From the NCBI RefSeq assembly GCF_007997215.1, contig NZ_VORW01000013.1, forward strand, positions 52,969 to 116,968: 64,000 bases of DNA. Reading direction: 5' to 3'. Positions 35,760-44,281 of this stretch are shown here, piece after piece (the first letter of the stretch is position 1; each line of letters begins with the position of its first letter). The notes beneath the pieces were generated by a model, which worked only from the letters and a program-made list of their open reading frames with translations, had not been told where the DNA came from and did not search any database. This stretch comes from Algoriphagus aquimarinus. Its GTDB lineage: Bacteria; Bacteroidota; Bacteroidia; Cytophagales; Cyclobacteriaceae. Both the position numbers and the translations under genes were made by a program.

Positions 35760-38027
35760 TTATAGAATAATCAAACTTTCAGAAACATCTCTTCTAAAGG
35801 AGCGCATAGAAGGATCACTTGCTCTATTGATTCGTACCATAAACATCTCTTCTTTCTGATTCTCGAGATTAAATATAGTATTGAGTTGGCTTTTAAAAAG
35901 TATAATCTGCTCTTTTTCCGCGGAATTAAATCCAGTACTTTCTTCTCGATTCACTCTATGAAAAATAAATAAAGACGCAGATATAGGCTGAACACTATAG
36001 CCAGTAAGATTTGCTTTCATCCAAACTCTCTGAAGAACAGCACCAGACTTAAGAAATGCCTCAGGAGTATACTCATCTGCCTCTAGCATCATGACAGCTC
36101 CAGCTGTAAGTACAGTTTGATCAGAAATTTTTGTTAACCCATAACCCAAATCATTCTTTCTAAAGAATTCCACCGTTCCTGGATCGCGAACAAGTCCGAT
36201 GGCAGCTCTTTCAACGTTGCCCATTTCTAAAGTAGCTATGTCTATACCATCTTTAGTATCTCTAGCATCTTTGTCGGACCAGCGTATCTCATTCATAAAA
36301 TCTGCGTAACCCTGCTCATGAAGTAAGCGAAGTCTATCCATTCCACCTAGAATTGGTGCAAGCTGCTCTAACACTCCCAAATCATCCTGAACTTCTAGCG
36401 TTACTCCTAGATCTTCAGCTAATAATTTAAACTCTTGGATTTCCTCAGGACTTATTAGCTCTCTTTCTTCATTTTTCCTATTAGTGCACCTCAAATCAAT
36501 CCCTTTAGCAAGGTTAGCATGCAGAACAGTGTATGGACTGTCTATTTTAGAATAGAACAAAACAGAGGCTATCAAATCTTCATCAAATTGAGCGATTTGA
36601 TAATGGATACTCAATTCAAGCCCCATATTTGCCCCCGTCAATCTGATAATCTCCAATGCAGCGCCAAAAGCGAGCAAAGATCCAGTACCTAAATAGTCAA
36701 GGAGTGATTCACTTTTATCCTTATCATGAATCAAATGTAAAACCCCTTCTTTATCAAAAATCCACTTCCATGGTTGGCTATTACCTCCTGAAGGAGCAGT
36801 ATTCGCCTTTTGTATCAAATATTTTAACTCTTCTTCACTTAACTTATACGTTGATTTATATTTCCCAGCAGGAAGATGTTGAACAAAATCCTCCGTAGCC
36901 TTAACTGACTTCTTTGAAACTAAAGGAATCTCTTCACTTTCTTTTTTAATTAATTCATCAAGATCCACATAGTATCTTCCTGACTCAATTTTTTCACCAA
37001 GTAGCAATTTACGAGAAGCATGAGAAACTGTAGCTCCTCCTAGATACACAGCGGACGCCAGCTGCGGCCATGAAGCAATCGTTTGATTCACCTCTAGAAG
37101 CGACACCTTCATTCTAGTAGAAACAGTGCTAATCCCTGTAATTTTTAAAGCCATTGGGACTTTCTGCTTACTAGTCAGTCCCTGAAGATCAGTAAATTTA
37201 AGATCACCAATTAATCCGTGAAAAATAGCTCTATTTGGCTCTAAGTCAAACCTTTCTACATCTAGCATACCTCGGTCTGAGGTCTCCATTAATACAGGGA
37301 TACGCTTAGCCTTCGCCTTTTCCCTAGCTAGCGCTTTAATATCTAAACTATCACACTCATCTATTAAAAGATCTAGGTCTCCTCCTCCACTAAGAAAATC
37401 ACCTATATTCTCTTCACTTATACCATCTCTAAAAACTGTGATTTTCAAGTATGGATCAATTTCAGAAATCTCCCGAGCTGCAATGACTACTTTCTCCACT
37501 CCAAGGTCTGTTACTCCAGCCTTTATTCTATTGAGATTACTTAATTCCAAGGTATCGAAATCTGCAAGTCTGAGTTCACCACAACCTCTCTCTAATGCGA
37601 TTGCAAAAGCAATACTCTGCCCAACAGATAATCCAATTATCCCTATTTTTTTCTTCCTAAGTTCTTCCTGCTCTTTGGAAGTAATTTTATAATTATTTCT
37701 CTGGGTCCTTACAAGAACAAATTCTTCTTCCGGAAGCAATCTTACCAAGATATTCTTCCAAGGAAAGAAAACCCATGCTCCATACTTTTCTCTATCATTT
37801 TCCCTAAAAAAATCAGAAACAAGAGCAGCTAATTCTAAATCAGAAAATGATTTTGCGGGATTCTTTGCTTTGATCAACTCAGCCATCTGACTATTTAGCT
37901 GATCAACAGCACGTACATAAGGTGAATCAAGTAATTCCTTTACCTTAAGAATATCCTGTAAATCATTTAACTGATAAATAATAGGAGAAATCTGACGGTG
38001 GAAATCAAATTGTGAACTAGGAAGCAT
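35760..38027 (-). CDS. Rv1355c/MoeY-like fusion of E1 (ThiF) adenylation domain and nitroreductase
   Basis: A 755-residue protein. About 1-125 is a helical N-terminal part. About 125-350 is a ThiF/E1-like adenylating domain: nucleotide loop KIGIIGLSVGQSIA, the acidic motif LADFDTLELSNLNRI, K in LGVEKVVIAAREI and the DECDSLDIKALA region. No CxxC zinc pair is seen. About 390-700 is an FMN nitroreductase-like domain with ANTAPSGGNSQPWKW at its start. The layout matches Mycobacterium Rv1355c (named MoeY) and related Bacteroidota proteins of unknown function. E1 plus flavin oxidase also occurs in azole-peptide maturation. It is the first gene of the operon, behind a strong promoter. Confidence 0.8.
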   Translation of the reverse strand: MLPSSQFDFHRQISPIIYQLNDLQDILKVKELLDSPYVRAVDQLNSQMAELIKAKNPAKSFSDLELAALVSDFFRENDREKYGAWVFFPWKNILVRLLPEEEFVLVRTQRNNYKITSKEQEELRKKKIGIIGLSVGQSIAFAIALERGCGELRLADFDTLELSNLNRIKAGVTDLGVEKVVIAAREISEIDPYLKITVFRDGISEENIGDFLSGGGDLDLLIDECDSLDIKALAREKAKAKRIPVLMETSDRGMLDVERFDLEPNRAIFHGLIGDLKFTDLQGLTSKQKVPMALKITGISTVSTRMKVSLLEVNQTIASWPQLASAVYLGGATVSHASRKLLLGEKIESGRYYVDLDELIKKESEEIPLVSKKSVKATEDFVQHLPAGKYKSTYKLSEEELKYLIQKANTAPSGGNSQPWKWIFDKEGVLHLIHDKDKSESLLDYLGTGSLLAFGAALEIIRLTGANMGLELSIHYQIAQFDEDLIASVLFYSKIDSPYTVLHANLAKGIDLRCTNRKNEERELISPEEIQEFKLLAEDLGVTLEVQDDLGVLEQLAPILGGMDRLRLLHEQGYADFMNEIRWSDKDARDTKDGIDIATLEMGNVERAAIGLVRDPGTVEFFRKNDLGYGLTKISDQTVLTAGAVMMLEADEYTPEAFLKSGAVLQRVWMKANLTGYSVQPISASLFIFHRVNREESTGFNSAEKEQIILFKSQLNTIFNLENQKEEMFMVRINRASDPSMRSFRRDVSESLIIL

Positions 38028-38055
38028 TTATATTATCGGGGGTGACAAGACTGAG

Positions 38056-38085
38056 TAAAGTTAGTTTTTTCAGTTATAAGTCCAA
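38056..38085 (-). promoter_or_regulatory. Promoter of the E1-nitroreductase/sensor operon
   Basis: On the minus strand TTG (38085-38083), 19 bp, then TAACTTTA (38063-38056) match the Bacteroidota -33/-7 consensus closely. The -7 box ends 28 bp before the ATG at 38027. Confidence 0.6.
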
Positions 38086-38237
38086 TTATTTAGTTTTTAT
38101 TTTACTCATCCTTAAATATAGTATTTTGAGTGATTATCAACAGCTTATTAAATACTAATTAAAGAAGGGTAAGTTTATTTTTAAGAAAAGAGTCTTTAAA
38201 TTGTAATGTATCAATCGATTTTAATCAAATTTGTGGA

Positions 38238-38711
38238 ATGGAAGGCACACCGCAGGAAAAAATCAAAATCCTTTACGTAGATGATGAAGAAAATAATCTT
38301 CAAGCATTTAAGGCTACTTTTAGAAGAGATTATGCCATTTTCTTAGCAATAGACGCTAATACCGCTCGTGAAACACTAAAAACACAAGTAGTCGACATCA
38401 TAATTACCGATCAAAGAATGCCAGGGGAAACTGGTGTGGAATTTTTAGAATCTATCATCCCTATTTATCCAAACCCAATCCGGATTCTATTGACGGGATA
38501 CACAGATATTCAGGCTGTTATTGATGCGATTAACAAGGGGCAAGTTTATCACTACCTGACTAAACCTTGGGAGGAAGACTACCTACGAACCGTCATAAAA
38601 AATGCTTTTGAAATCTATCAGCTTCGTCGAGAAAATGAAAAATTGACTCAAGCCTTGATCAAATCAAATGATCAGCTGGAGTTTATCCTTAGACAAAATC
38701 TACTTTCCTAA
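38238..38711 (+). CDS. Single-receiver response regulator with coiled-coil tail
   Basis: A 157-residue protein: receiver domain (ILYVDDEENNLQAF pocket; IIITDQRMPGETG phospho-acceptor; IRILLTGYTD; YLTKPWEEDYL) with a C-terminal helix rich in E/K/Q (YQLRRENEKLTQALIKS), and no output domain. The receiver is closely similar to that of the hybrid kinase at 31892-32977 (shared LYxDDExNNLxxFxATxR, DQRMPG, LLTGYxDI, VIDAINKG), so the two look like paralogues placed at both ends of the locus. It diverges from the E1-nitroreductase operon and converges with ald, 1 bp apart. Confidence 0.88.
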   Translation: MEGTPQEKIKILYVDDEENNLQAFKATFRRDYAIFLAIDANTARETLKTQVVDIIITDQRMPGETGVEFLESIIPIYPNPIRILLTGYTDIQAVIDAINKGQVYHYLTKPWEEDYLRTVIKNAFEIYQLRRENEKLTQALIKSNDQLEFILRQNLLS

Positions 38712-38712
38712 G

Positions 38713-39924
38713 TTAATATCTAGCAGCCAGTAATAACTGCAATTCCTTATGGCTGATACCAAACTTCCTACCCATATAGGCGTTCGTCAAACTCCCTCTA
38801 TAAGTATAGACTCCCCTCAAAAACCATTTGTAATTGAATATCATTTCTTCGGCACCGCCTAGGTCTGCCATTTGAAGGATGATCGGGGTAAAAATATTAC
38901 TCAAAGAATAAGAGGCCGTTCTTGCCACACGCGAAGCAATATTAGGAACGCAATAATGAATAATATCATGAACTTGGTAGACTGGCTCATCGTGAGAAGT
39001 CATTTTCCCTGTCTCAATGCATCCTCCCTCATCAATAGCTACATCAATGATGATACTTCCGTGCATCATATTGGCTACCATTTCTTCAGATACTACAATT
39101 TTATTCCTGCCTTTTTCGGCTCTTAAAGCACCGATTACCACATCTGCCTCAGACAAAGCTTGATTTAGACTGAAATTATCAATGGTTGAGGTATAGATCT
39201 GCTGACCAAGTAGCTGCTTGAGTCTTCGAAGTTTATATATATGATTGTCAAAAACCTTAATGTTAGCACCTAAGCCCAATGCAGTTCTGGCGGCATATTC
39301 GGCAACAGTTCCTGCTCCGATGATCACTACTTGAGTCGGTGGCACTCCAGTCACTCCTCCCATAATCAACCCCTTGCCATTATTTTCACTGGAGAGGTAT
39401 TCAGCAGCTATCAGCATCACGGTACTTCCTGCTATCTCTGACATTGCTCTCACCACAGGCATTCCTCCTACTTTGTCTTCCAAATACTCGAAAGCAACCG
39501 CAGTGATTTTTTTCCTATTCAGTGTTTGGATAAACTCCTGGTCCTGACCTTCGAGCTGCAATGCTGAGATCAGGCAACTTCCCTGATTCATGTATTCTAT
39601 CTCCTCCTGCGTAGGCGGATCAATTTTAAGGACAACATCCGACTCAAAAACCTCTTTCTTTGAACTGGTCACTTTTGCGCCAGCATCAGAAAAATCCTGA
39701 TCTGTAAACTTAGATTGCAGGCCTGCTCCAGCCTCCACTACTACACTAATACCGTTGTTTGAAAGCAAACCAACAGATTCAGGAGTAATAACAATTCGCT
39801 TCTCTTGAGTGGAGATTTCTTTAGGCAAGCCAATTACCAACGAGTGATCTCTATTTCTCACCTTGGCTGGTGATTCTTTTGGGATCATTCCCACAGCAGT
39901 AAGTTGATCTATTTCAGCTGGCAT
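38713..39924 (-). CDS. ald: Alanine dehydrogenase
   Basis: A 403-residue enzyme with the AlaDH/PNT fold: IGLPKEISTQEKRIVITPES at the substrate-binding N-terminus, VVEAGAG, then the NAD-binding Rossmann motif VVIIGAGTVAEYAARTALGLG and IDVAIDEGGCIETG. It converts alanine to pyruvate and ammonia with NAD+, or the reverse. It carries an N-terminal extension of about 26 residues (MPAEIDQLTAVGMIPKE) compared with B. subtilis AlaDH, a common trait of Bacteroidota forms. The start lies 11 bp inside tsaE, and the operon order is porX-tsaE-ald. Confidence 0.88.
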   Translation of the reverse strand: MPAEIDQLTAVGMIPKESPAKVRNRDHSLVIGLPKEISTQEKRIVITPESVGLLSNNGISVVVEAGAGLQSKFTDQDFSDAGAKVTSSKKEVFESDVVLKIDPPTQEEIEYMNQGSCLISALQLEGQDQEFIQTLNRKKITAVAFEYLEDKVGGMPVVRAMSEIAGSTVMLIAAEYLSSENNGKGLIMGGVTGVPPTQVVIIGAGTVAEYAARTALGLGANIKVFDNHIYKLRRLKQLLGQQIYTSTIDNFSLNQALSEADVVIGALRAEKGRNKIVVSEEMVANMMHGSIIIDVAIDEGGCIETGKMTSHDEPVYQVHDIIHYCVPNIASRVARTASYSLSNIFTPIILQMADLGGAEEMIFNYKWFLRGVYTYRGSLTNAYMGRKFGISHKELQLLLAARY

Positions 39925-40345
39925 CTTTAATGTGTTGTAAGTTCAGGGTTCGTTGTGTTTCGGAATCGTTGATGATCCGAACAAGAAGAAAATTCTCAGG
40001 CAAAAATGCAGCTATTTTTTCAGCCCATTCTAACCAGCAATAATTTCCACTATAAAAATACTCTTCTATTCCGATATCCAAAGCTTCTGTAGGATCATCC
40101 ATTCTATAAAAATCAAAGTGGTAAAAAATTTCACCACCTTGATTTTCATAATGATTTACAATACCAAAAGTAGGACTACTCACTTGGTCCGTGACTGAAA
40201 AGGCTTTGGAAAGAGCCTTTATAAGCGTGGTCTTACCCGCACCCATATCGCCTTGAAATATCCATACTCTTTGATCAGCAGCTGTTTCAATCACAACTTG
40301 CGCCGCTTTATCTATCTCGTCTAGCTCGTAAGTGAACTGTGTCAA
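39914..40345 (-). CDS. tsaE: tRNA threonylcarbamoyladenosine biosynthesis ATPase TsaE
   Basis: A 143-residue P-loop ATPase. Walker A is GDMGAGKTTLIKALSKAF; SSPTFGIVNHYE and WLEWAEKI are the other TsaE signatures. It works with TsaB and TsaD to form the t6A base next to tRNA anticodons that read ANN codons. Length and motifs are normal. The gene lies 8 bp after porX and overlaps ald by 11 bp; the functional link between these three genes is not obvious, but the order looks like a stable operon. Confidence 0.92.
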   Translation of the reverse strand: MTQFTYELDEIDKAAQVVIETAADQRVWIFQGDMGAGKTTLIKALSKAFSVTDQVSSPTFGIVNHYENQGGEIFYHFDFYRMDDPTEALDIGIEEYFYSGNYCWLEWAEKIAAFLPENFLLVRIINDSETQRTLNLQHIKDAS

Positions 40346-40353
40346 ATGCTCAA

Positions 40354-41910
40354 TTATTTTGGTGACAAATGAACGATCGGAATGATCATTTCCTCCAAAG
40401 ATACACCTCCGTGCTGAAAAGTGTCCTTGTAGAAGTTCACATAATAATTGTAATTATTCGGGTATGCAAAGAAATAATCCTCAACGGCAAATACATATGT
40501 TGAGGAAACATTTAATCTCGGCAACTTCGCGTCTTCGGGTTTTTTGATTTCAAAGACTTTGCCTGCCTCGAAATTCAAGTTCTTTCCTTGCTTGTAGCGA
40601 AGATTTGTAGTCACATTTTTATCTCCGATGATTCGGTACGGCTTGTTTACTCTCTTGGTCCCATGATCGGTAGTGATGATCACTTCTGCTCCAGCGTCAT
40701 GAATCTTTTTCAGTAGCTCAAATAACGAGGAATGCTCAAACCAACTTGTAGTCAAAGATCTATAGGCTGATTCATCAGGAGCCAATTCACGGATCATTTT
40801 CATATCCGTTCTCGCATGGGAAACCATATCCACAAAATTATAAACCAATACGTTCAAGTCGTTCTGAAGAAATGTATGAAACTGCTCTAGGACAGCTTTT
40901 CCTTGATGCGTTTGAATAATTTTATTGTAGCTGGACTTTATAGGAAGTCTGTTTTTCTCTAAGTTGATTTTCAACCACTCTTCCTCAAAATTATTTTTTC
41001 CCTCATCAGAATCTTCGTCTTCCCAGAATTCGGGATGGAATCTAGCCATGTCCATCGGCATCATACCGCTAAACAGTGCATTTCTAGCAAAAGCTGTGGT
41101 CGTCGGCAAGATGCTGTAATAGGTACCCTTGTCTTTGATATTGAAGTAGGGTGAAATAATTGACTCTATATCTTCCCATTGGTCCAACCTGAAATTATCG
41201 ATCACAATAAAGAACAATGGCTTCTTCTCTTTGATATGGGGGAAAACTTTTTGCTTCATCACCTGATGAGAAAGCAGAGGCTTAGACTGATTTTTCTCAT
41301 CCATCCAACTCAAATAATTTTCTTTGATGAATTTGGAGAAATTTGCATTCGCTTCAATTTTCTGTGATTCCAGCACTGGAAGCATGTTTTTGTTTTCAGT
41401 ATCATCGATCTGCATTTCCCAGTAGGTCAGCTTGCGATAGATTTCTGCCCAATCTTGATGATCCTCAGCATCATCAAAGGCCATACTGATATTCATGAAA
41501 TCCTGCTGATAACTTTGCGTAGTTCGCTCGTCGATCAATTGCTTATTCTGAAGTAACTTCTTTACCGAAAGCAAGATCTGGCTTGGATTGATAGGCTTGA
41601 TCAGATAATCGGCAATTTTGCCTCCGATAGCATCATCCATAATGTGTTCCTCTTCACTTTTGGTAATCATCACGACAGGCACCTGAGGCTTCATCTGCTT
41701 GATTTGTTGCAGTGTTTCTAGACCAGTCATGCCCGGCATCATTTCATCGAGAAAGATGACATCGAAATTTTTCTGCTCAACTTCCTCTATAGCATCTACA
41801 CCGGAATTAACCGTAGTAATTTCATATCCCTTTTGTTCGAGAAAAAGAATGTGTGGTTTGAGCAAGTCGATTTCATCGTCTGCCCATAGTATCTTGAATT
41901 TTTGAGACAT
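40354..41910 (-). CDS. porX: PorX: response regulator fused to PglZ phosphatase-like domain
   Basis: About 518 residues. An N-terminal receiver (ILWADDEIDLL; D55 in IFLDEMMPGMTG; K in LIKPINPSQIL) precedes a helical linker and a PglZ domain of alkaline-phosphatase fold (FFIVIDNFRLDQWEDI, FVDMVSHARTDMKMI, ITTDHGTKRVNKP). This is PorX, partner of the kinase PorY and the sigma factor SigP in control of type IX secretion; the PglZ domain hydrolyses oligonucleotides in studied homologues. The frame extends to 41958 but MSQKFKILWADDE at 41910 is the natural start. It diverges from the HD-hydrolase gene. Confidence 0.93.
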   Translation of the reverse strand: MSQKFKILWADDEIDLLKPHILFLEQKGYEITTVNSGVDAIEEVEQKNFDVIFLDEMMPGMTGLETLQQIKQMKPQVPVVMITKSEEEHIMDDAIGGKIADYLIKPINPSQILLSVKKLLQNKQLIDERTTQSYQQDFMNISMAFDDAEDHQDWAEIYRKLTYWEMQIDDTENKNMLPVLESQKIEANANFSKFIKENYLSWMDEKNQSKPLLSHQVMKQKVFPHIKEKKPLFFIVIDNFRLDQWEDIESIISPYFNIKDKGTYYSILPTTTAFARNALFSGMMPMDMARFHPEFWEDEDSDEGKNNFEEEWLKINLEKNRLPIKSSYNKIIQTHQGKAVLEQFHTFLQNDLNVLVYNFVDMVSHARTDMKMIRELAPDESAYRSLTTSWFEHSSLFELLKKIHDAGAEVIITTDHGTKRVNKPYRIIGDKNVTTNLRYKQGKNLNFEAGKVFEIKKPEDAKLPRLNVSSTYVFAVEDYFFAYPNNYNYYVNFYKDTFQHGGVSLEEMIIPIVHLSPK

Positions 41911-41940
41911 CTCAGGTTCCGTTTCTTTTAAAATTATAAT

Positions 41941-41948
41941 TACTTTTG
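41941..41948 (+). promoter_or_regulatory. Putative -7 element (TACTTTTG) of the HD-hydrolase/lipid A operon
   Basis: A full match to TAnnTTTG in the narrow space between divergent porX and the HD gene. It overlaps an in-frame TTG (41946), which argues that translation starts later, at the TTG at 41970. Confidence 0.5.
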
Positions 41949-41969
41949 AGCCAAACAAAAAAGGCGTCC

Positions 41970-43202
41970 TTGAAAAGCCAGAAGATATTAAACGACCCGG
42001 TTTATGGATTTATCACGATCCCTAGCGAGTTGATTTTTACGATTATTGACCATCCTTACTTTCAACGCTTGCGGAGAATAAAACAACTGGGCTTGACTGA
42101 TTTTGTCTACCCCGGTGCTCTCCATACCCGATTTCATCACGCGATTGGGGCAATGCATTTGATGAGCATTACGCTAGACAATCTACGAATAAAAGGCACT
42201 GAAATCACAGATGAAGAATATGAAGCAGCATTAATCGCTATTCTTTTGCATGACATTGGGCATGGGCCTTTTTCACATGCCTTAGAATATAGCCTCCTCA
42301 AGGGCGTACCCCATGAAGAGCTTTCTCTTTTGATTATAGAACTCCTTAATCAGGAGTTTGGTGGCAAACTAGACCTTCCTTTAAGAATATTTAAGAATAA
42401 GTACGAGCGTAAATTCTTTCATCAACTGGTATCCAGCCAATTAGACATCGATAGACTGGATTACCTACAACGAGATTGTTTTTTCACTGGAGTCTCTGAA
42501 GGAACTATAGGAGCTGACCGCATCATCAAAATGATGGATGTGAAAAATGACCAAGTGGTAATAGAGGAAAAAGGAATCTATTCTATAGAAAATTTTCTGA
42601 GCGCCCGCCGACTGATGTATTGGCAAGTTTACCTACACAAGACTACGGTAAGCGCAGAAAAAATGCTAGTTAAGCTGATCCAGCGTGCCAAGTTCCTTCG
42701 TCAATCTGGAGAACATTTTACAGTGACCGAGGAATTTGATTATTTCTTGAAGAATGACGCTACATTATCTGATTTCCGAACTAATCCAGATCTTTTGCGC
42801 TTGTTTCTCGAAATGGATGATTTGGATATCTGGGGAGCTGTTAAGCTTTGGAAAAACCACCCCGATTATGTGCTAAGGAATATTTCGCAGATGTTTTTGA
42901 CTCGAAATCTATTCAAGATCAATTTGACTAATGAGCCATTTTCAGCTGAAGAAATCGCACATTTAAAAGAAAAGACAATTACCAAGCTTCAGATACCATC
43001 AGAAGATCTGGACTATTTCTTTTCTCACGGTGCTGTGAGCAACTATGGTTACCTAGCCAAAGACAGAATTAATATTTTGACAAAAAAAGGAAAGGTAATT
43101 GATGTAGCTCAGGCAGCTGACTTACCGAATATAAAAGTCATGAGTAAAATCGTGGAGAAACATTACGTATGTAAGGCTAAAAGCCTAAATTTAAATTATT
43201 AA
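41970..43202 (+). CDS. HD-domain phosphohydrolase (dNTPase-like)
   Basis: About 410 residues. The HD motif is clear: H in LHTRFHHAIGAMHLM, HD in LLHDIGHGPFSHALE, and later D in SSQLDIDRLDYLQRD. It resembles the dGTPase/SAMHD1-like branch (YdhJ-type) that hydrolyses nucleotides. Neither possible start is ATG: TTG at 41946 lies inside a promoter-like box, so the TTG at 41970, giving MKSQKILNDPVYGFITIP, is preferred because ILNDPVYGF is where homologues normally begin. It is the first gene of the run leading to lpxD, 17 bp downstream. Confidence 0.85.
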   Translation: MKSQKILNDPVYGFITIPSELIFTIIDHPYFQRLRRIKQLGLTDFVYPGALHTRFHHAIGAMHLMSITLDNLRIKGTEITDEEYEAALIAILLHDIGHGPFSHALEYSLLKGVPHEELSLLIIELLNQEFGGKLDLPLRIFKNKYERKFFHQLVSSQLDIDRLDYLQRDCFFTGVSEGTIGADRIIKMMDVKNDQVVIEEKGIYSIENFLSARRLMYWQVYLHKTTVSAEKMLVKLIQRAKFLRQSGEHFTVTEEFDYFLKNDATLSDFRTNPDLLRLFLEMDDLDIWGAVKLWKNHPDYVLRNISQMFLTRNLFKINLTNEPFSAEEIAHLKEKTITKLQIPSEDLDYFFSHGAVSNYGYLAKDRINILTKKGKVIDVAQAADLPNIKVMSKIVEKHYVCKAKSLNLNY

Positions 43203-43219
43203 CTCCGTTTATATTGTTT

Positions 43220-44242
43220 ATGGAATTTACCCTCGGACAAGTTGCTGCAATCCTACAGGGAAAAGTAGAAGGCGATGAAAACCAAAAAGTATCTCGCTTG
43301 GACAAAATCCAAGAAGGTAAGGCTGGAGGAATAAGTTTTTTAGCGAATGAAAAATACACTCCTTTCATCTATGACACAGAGGCTACAGCAGTAATTGTAT
43401 CCAACAACTTTGTCCCTACCAAAACCCTGAAAACTAATTTGATCAGGGTTGAAGATGCCTACACCGGATTCACCTTGCTTTTGGAAGCATATGCTGTGAT
43501 GATGAAAAGTAGCATAGTGGGTATCGAAGAACCTTCCTATATGGATCCTAGTTCTCAGATAGGTGAGCAAGCCTACAGAGGAGCATTTTCATATATAGGA
43601 AAAAATTGCAAAATCGGAGCATCAGTAAAACTCTACAGTCATGTGCACATCGGTGATCGGGTGCAGATAGGTGACAATACTATTATTCATTCCGGAGCAA
43701 AAATCTGCGCTGACACGATTATAGGTAATAATTGTGAAATACATCCTGGGGCGGTAATCGGTTCAGATGGATTTGGTTTTGCTCCTCAGCAAGACGGTAC
43801 CTACAAAGCAATCCCACAAATAGGAAATGTAATCCTAGAGGACAATGTCAGTGTAGGTGCAAATAGCACCATAGATTGTGCTACCATGGGATCTACCCTG
43901 ATTAAAAAAGGCGCGAAAATAGACAATATGGTTCAAATCGCCCATAATGTAATCATTGGTGAGAACACAGTCATTGCTTCACAAACTGGGATTTCAGGCT
44001 CAACAGAAATAGGGAAAAACTGTGTAATAGCAGGCAAAGCTGGAATTGTAGGTCACATAAAAATTGCAGATAATACTACAATAGGCGCCAATACAGGCGT
44101 TAGTAAGTCCATCCCTAACCCGGGCACAACCTTGTTTGGATACATTGGATTTGACATGAAAAATTTTCTCAAGTCCTATTCGCTTTTCAAAAAGCTGGGC
44201 ACAATAGAAGACCGCATAAGAGAACTAGAAAAAAAGCAGTAA
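43220..44242 (+). CDS. lpxD: UDP-3-O-(3-hydroxyacyl)glucosamine N-acyltransferase
   Basis: About 340 residues. An N-terminal uridine-binding domain (MEFTLGQVAAILQGKVEGD, ISFLANEKY) is followed by a left-handed beta-helix of hexapeptide repeats (IGASVKLYSHVHIGDRVQIG) and GSDGFGFAPQQDG near the catalytic histidine region. It adds the second acyl chain in lipid A synthesis. The ATG at 43220 is chosen over a TTG six bases earlier. It is encoded just upstream of lpxC/fabZ and lpxA, forming a lipid A operon. Confidence 0.94.
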   Translation: MEFTLGQVAAILQGKVEGDENQKVSRLDKIQEGKAGGISFLANEKYTPFIYDTEATAVIVSNNFVPTKTLKTNLIRVEDAYTGFTLLLEAYAVMMKSSIVGIEEPSYMDPSSQIGEQAYRGAFSYIGKNCKIGASVKLYSHVHIGDRVQIGDNTIIHSGAKICADTIIGNNCEIHPGAVIGSDGFGFAPQQDGTYKAIPQIGNVILEDNVSVGANSTIDCATMGSTLIKKGAKIDNMVQIAHNVIIGENTVIASQTGISGSTEIGKNCVIAGKAGIVGHIKIADNTTIGANTGVSKSIPNPGTTLFGYIGFDMKNFLKSYSLFKKLGTIEDRIRELEKKQ

Positions 44243-44281
44243 ATTTGCAGCCTTTAGCTTGCTGAACGGTTCAAAAATCAG

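Noticed and set aside
41946..41969. TTG at 41946 as the HD-hydrolase start
   Set aside because: It lies inside a TACTTTTG promoter box; the TTG at 41970 gives the usual protein start. The choice remains open.
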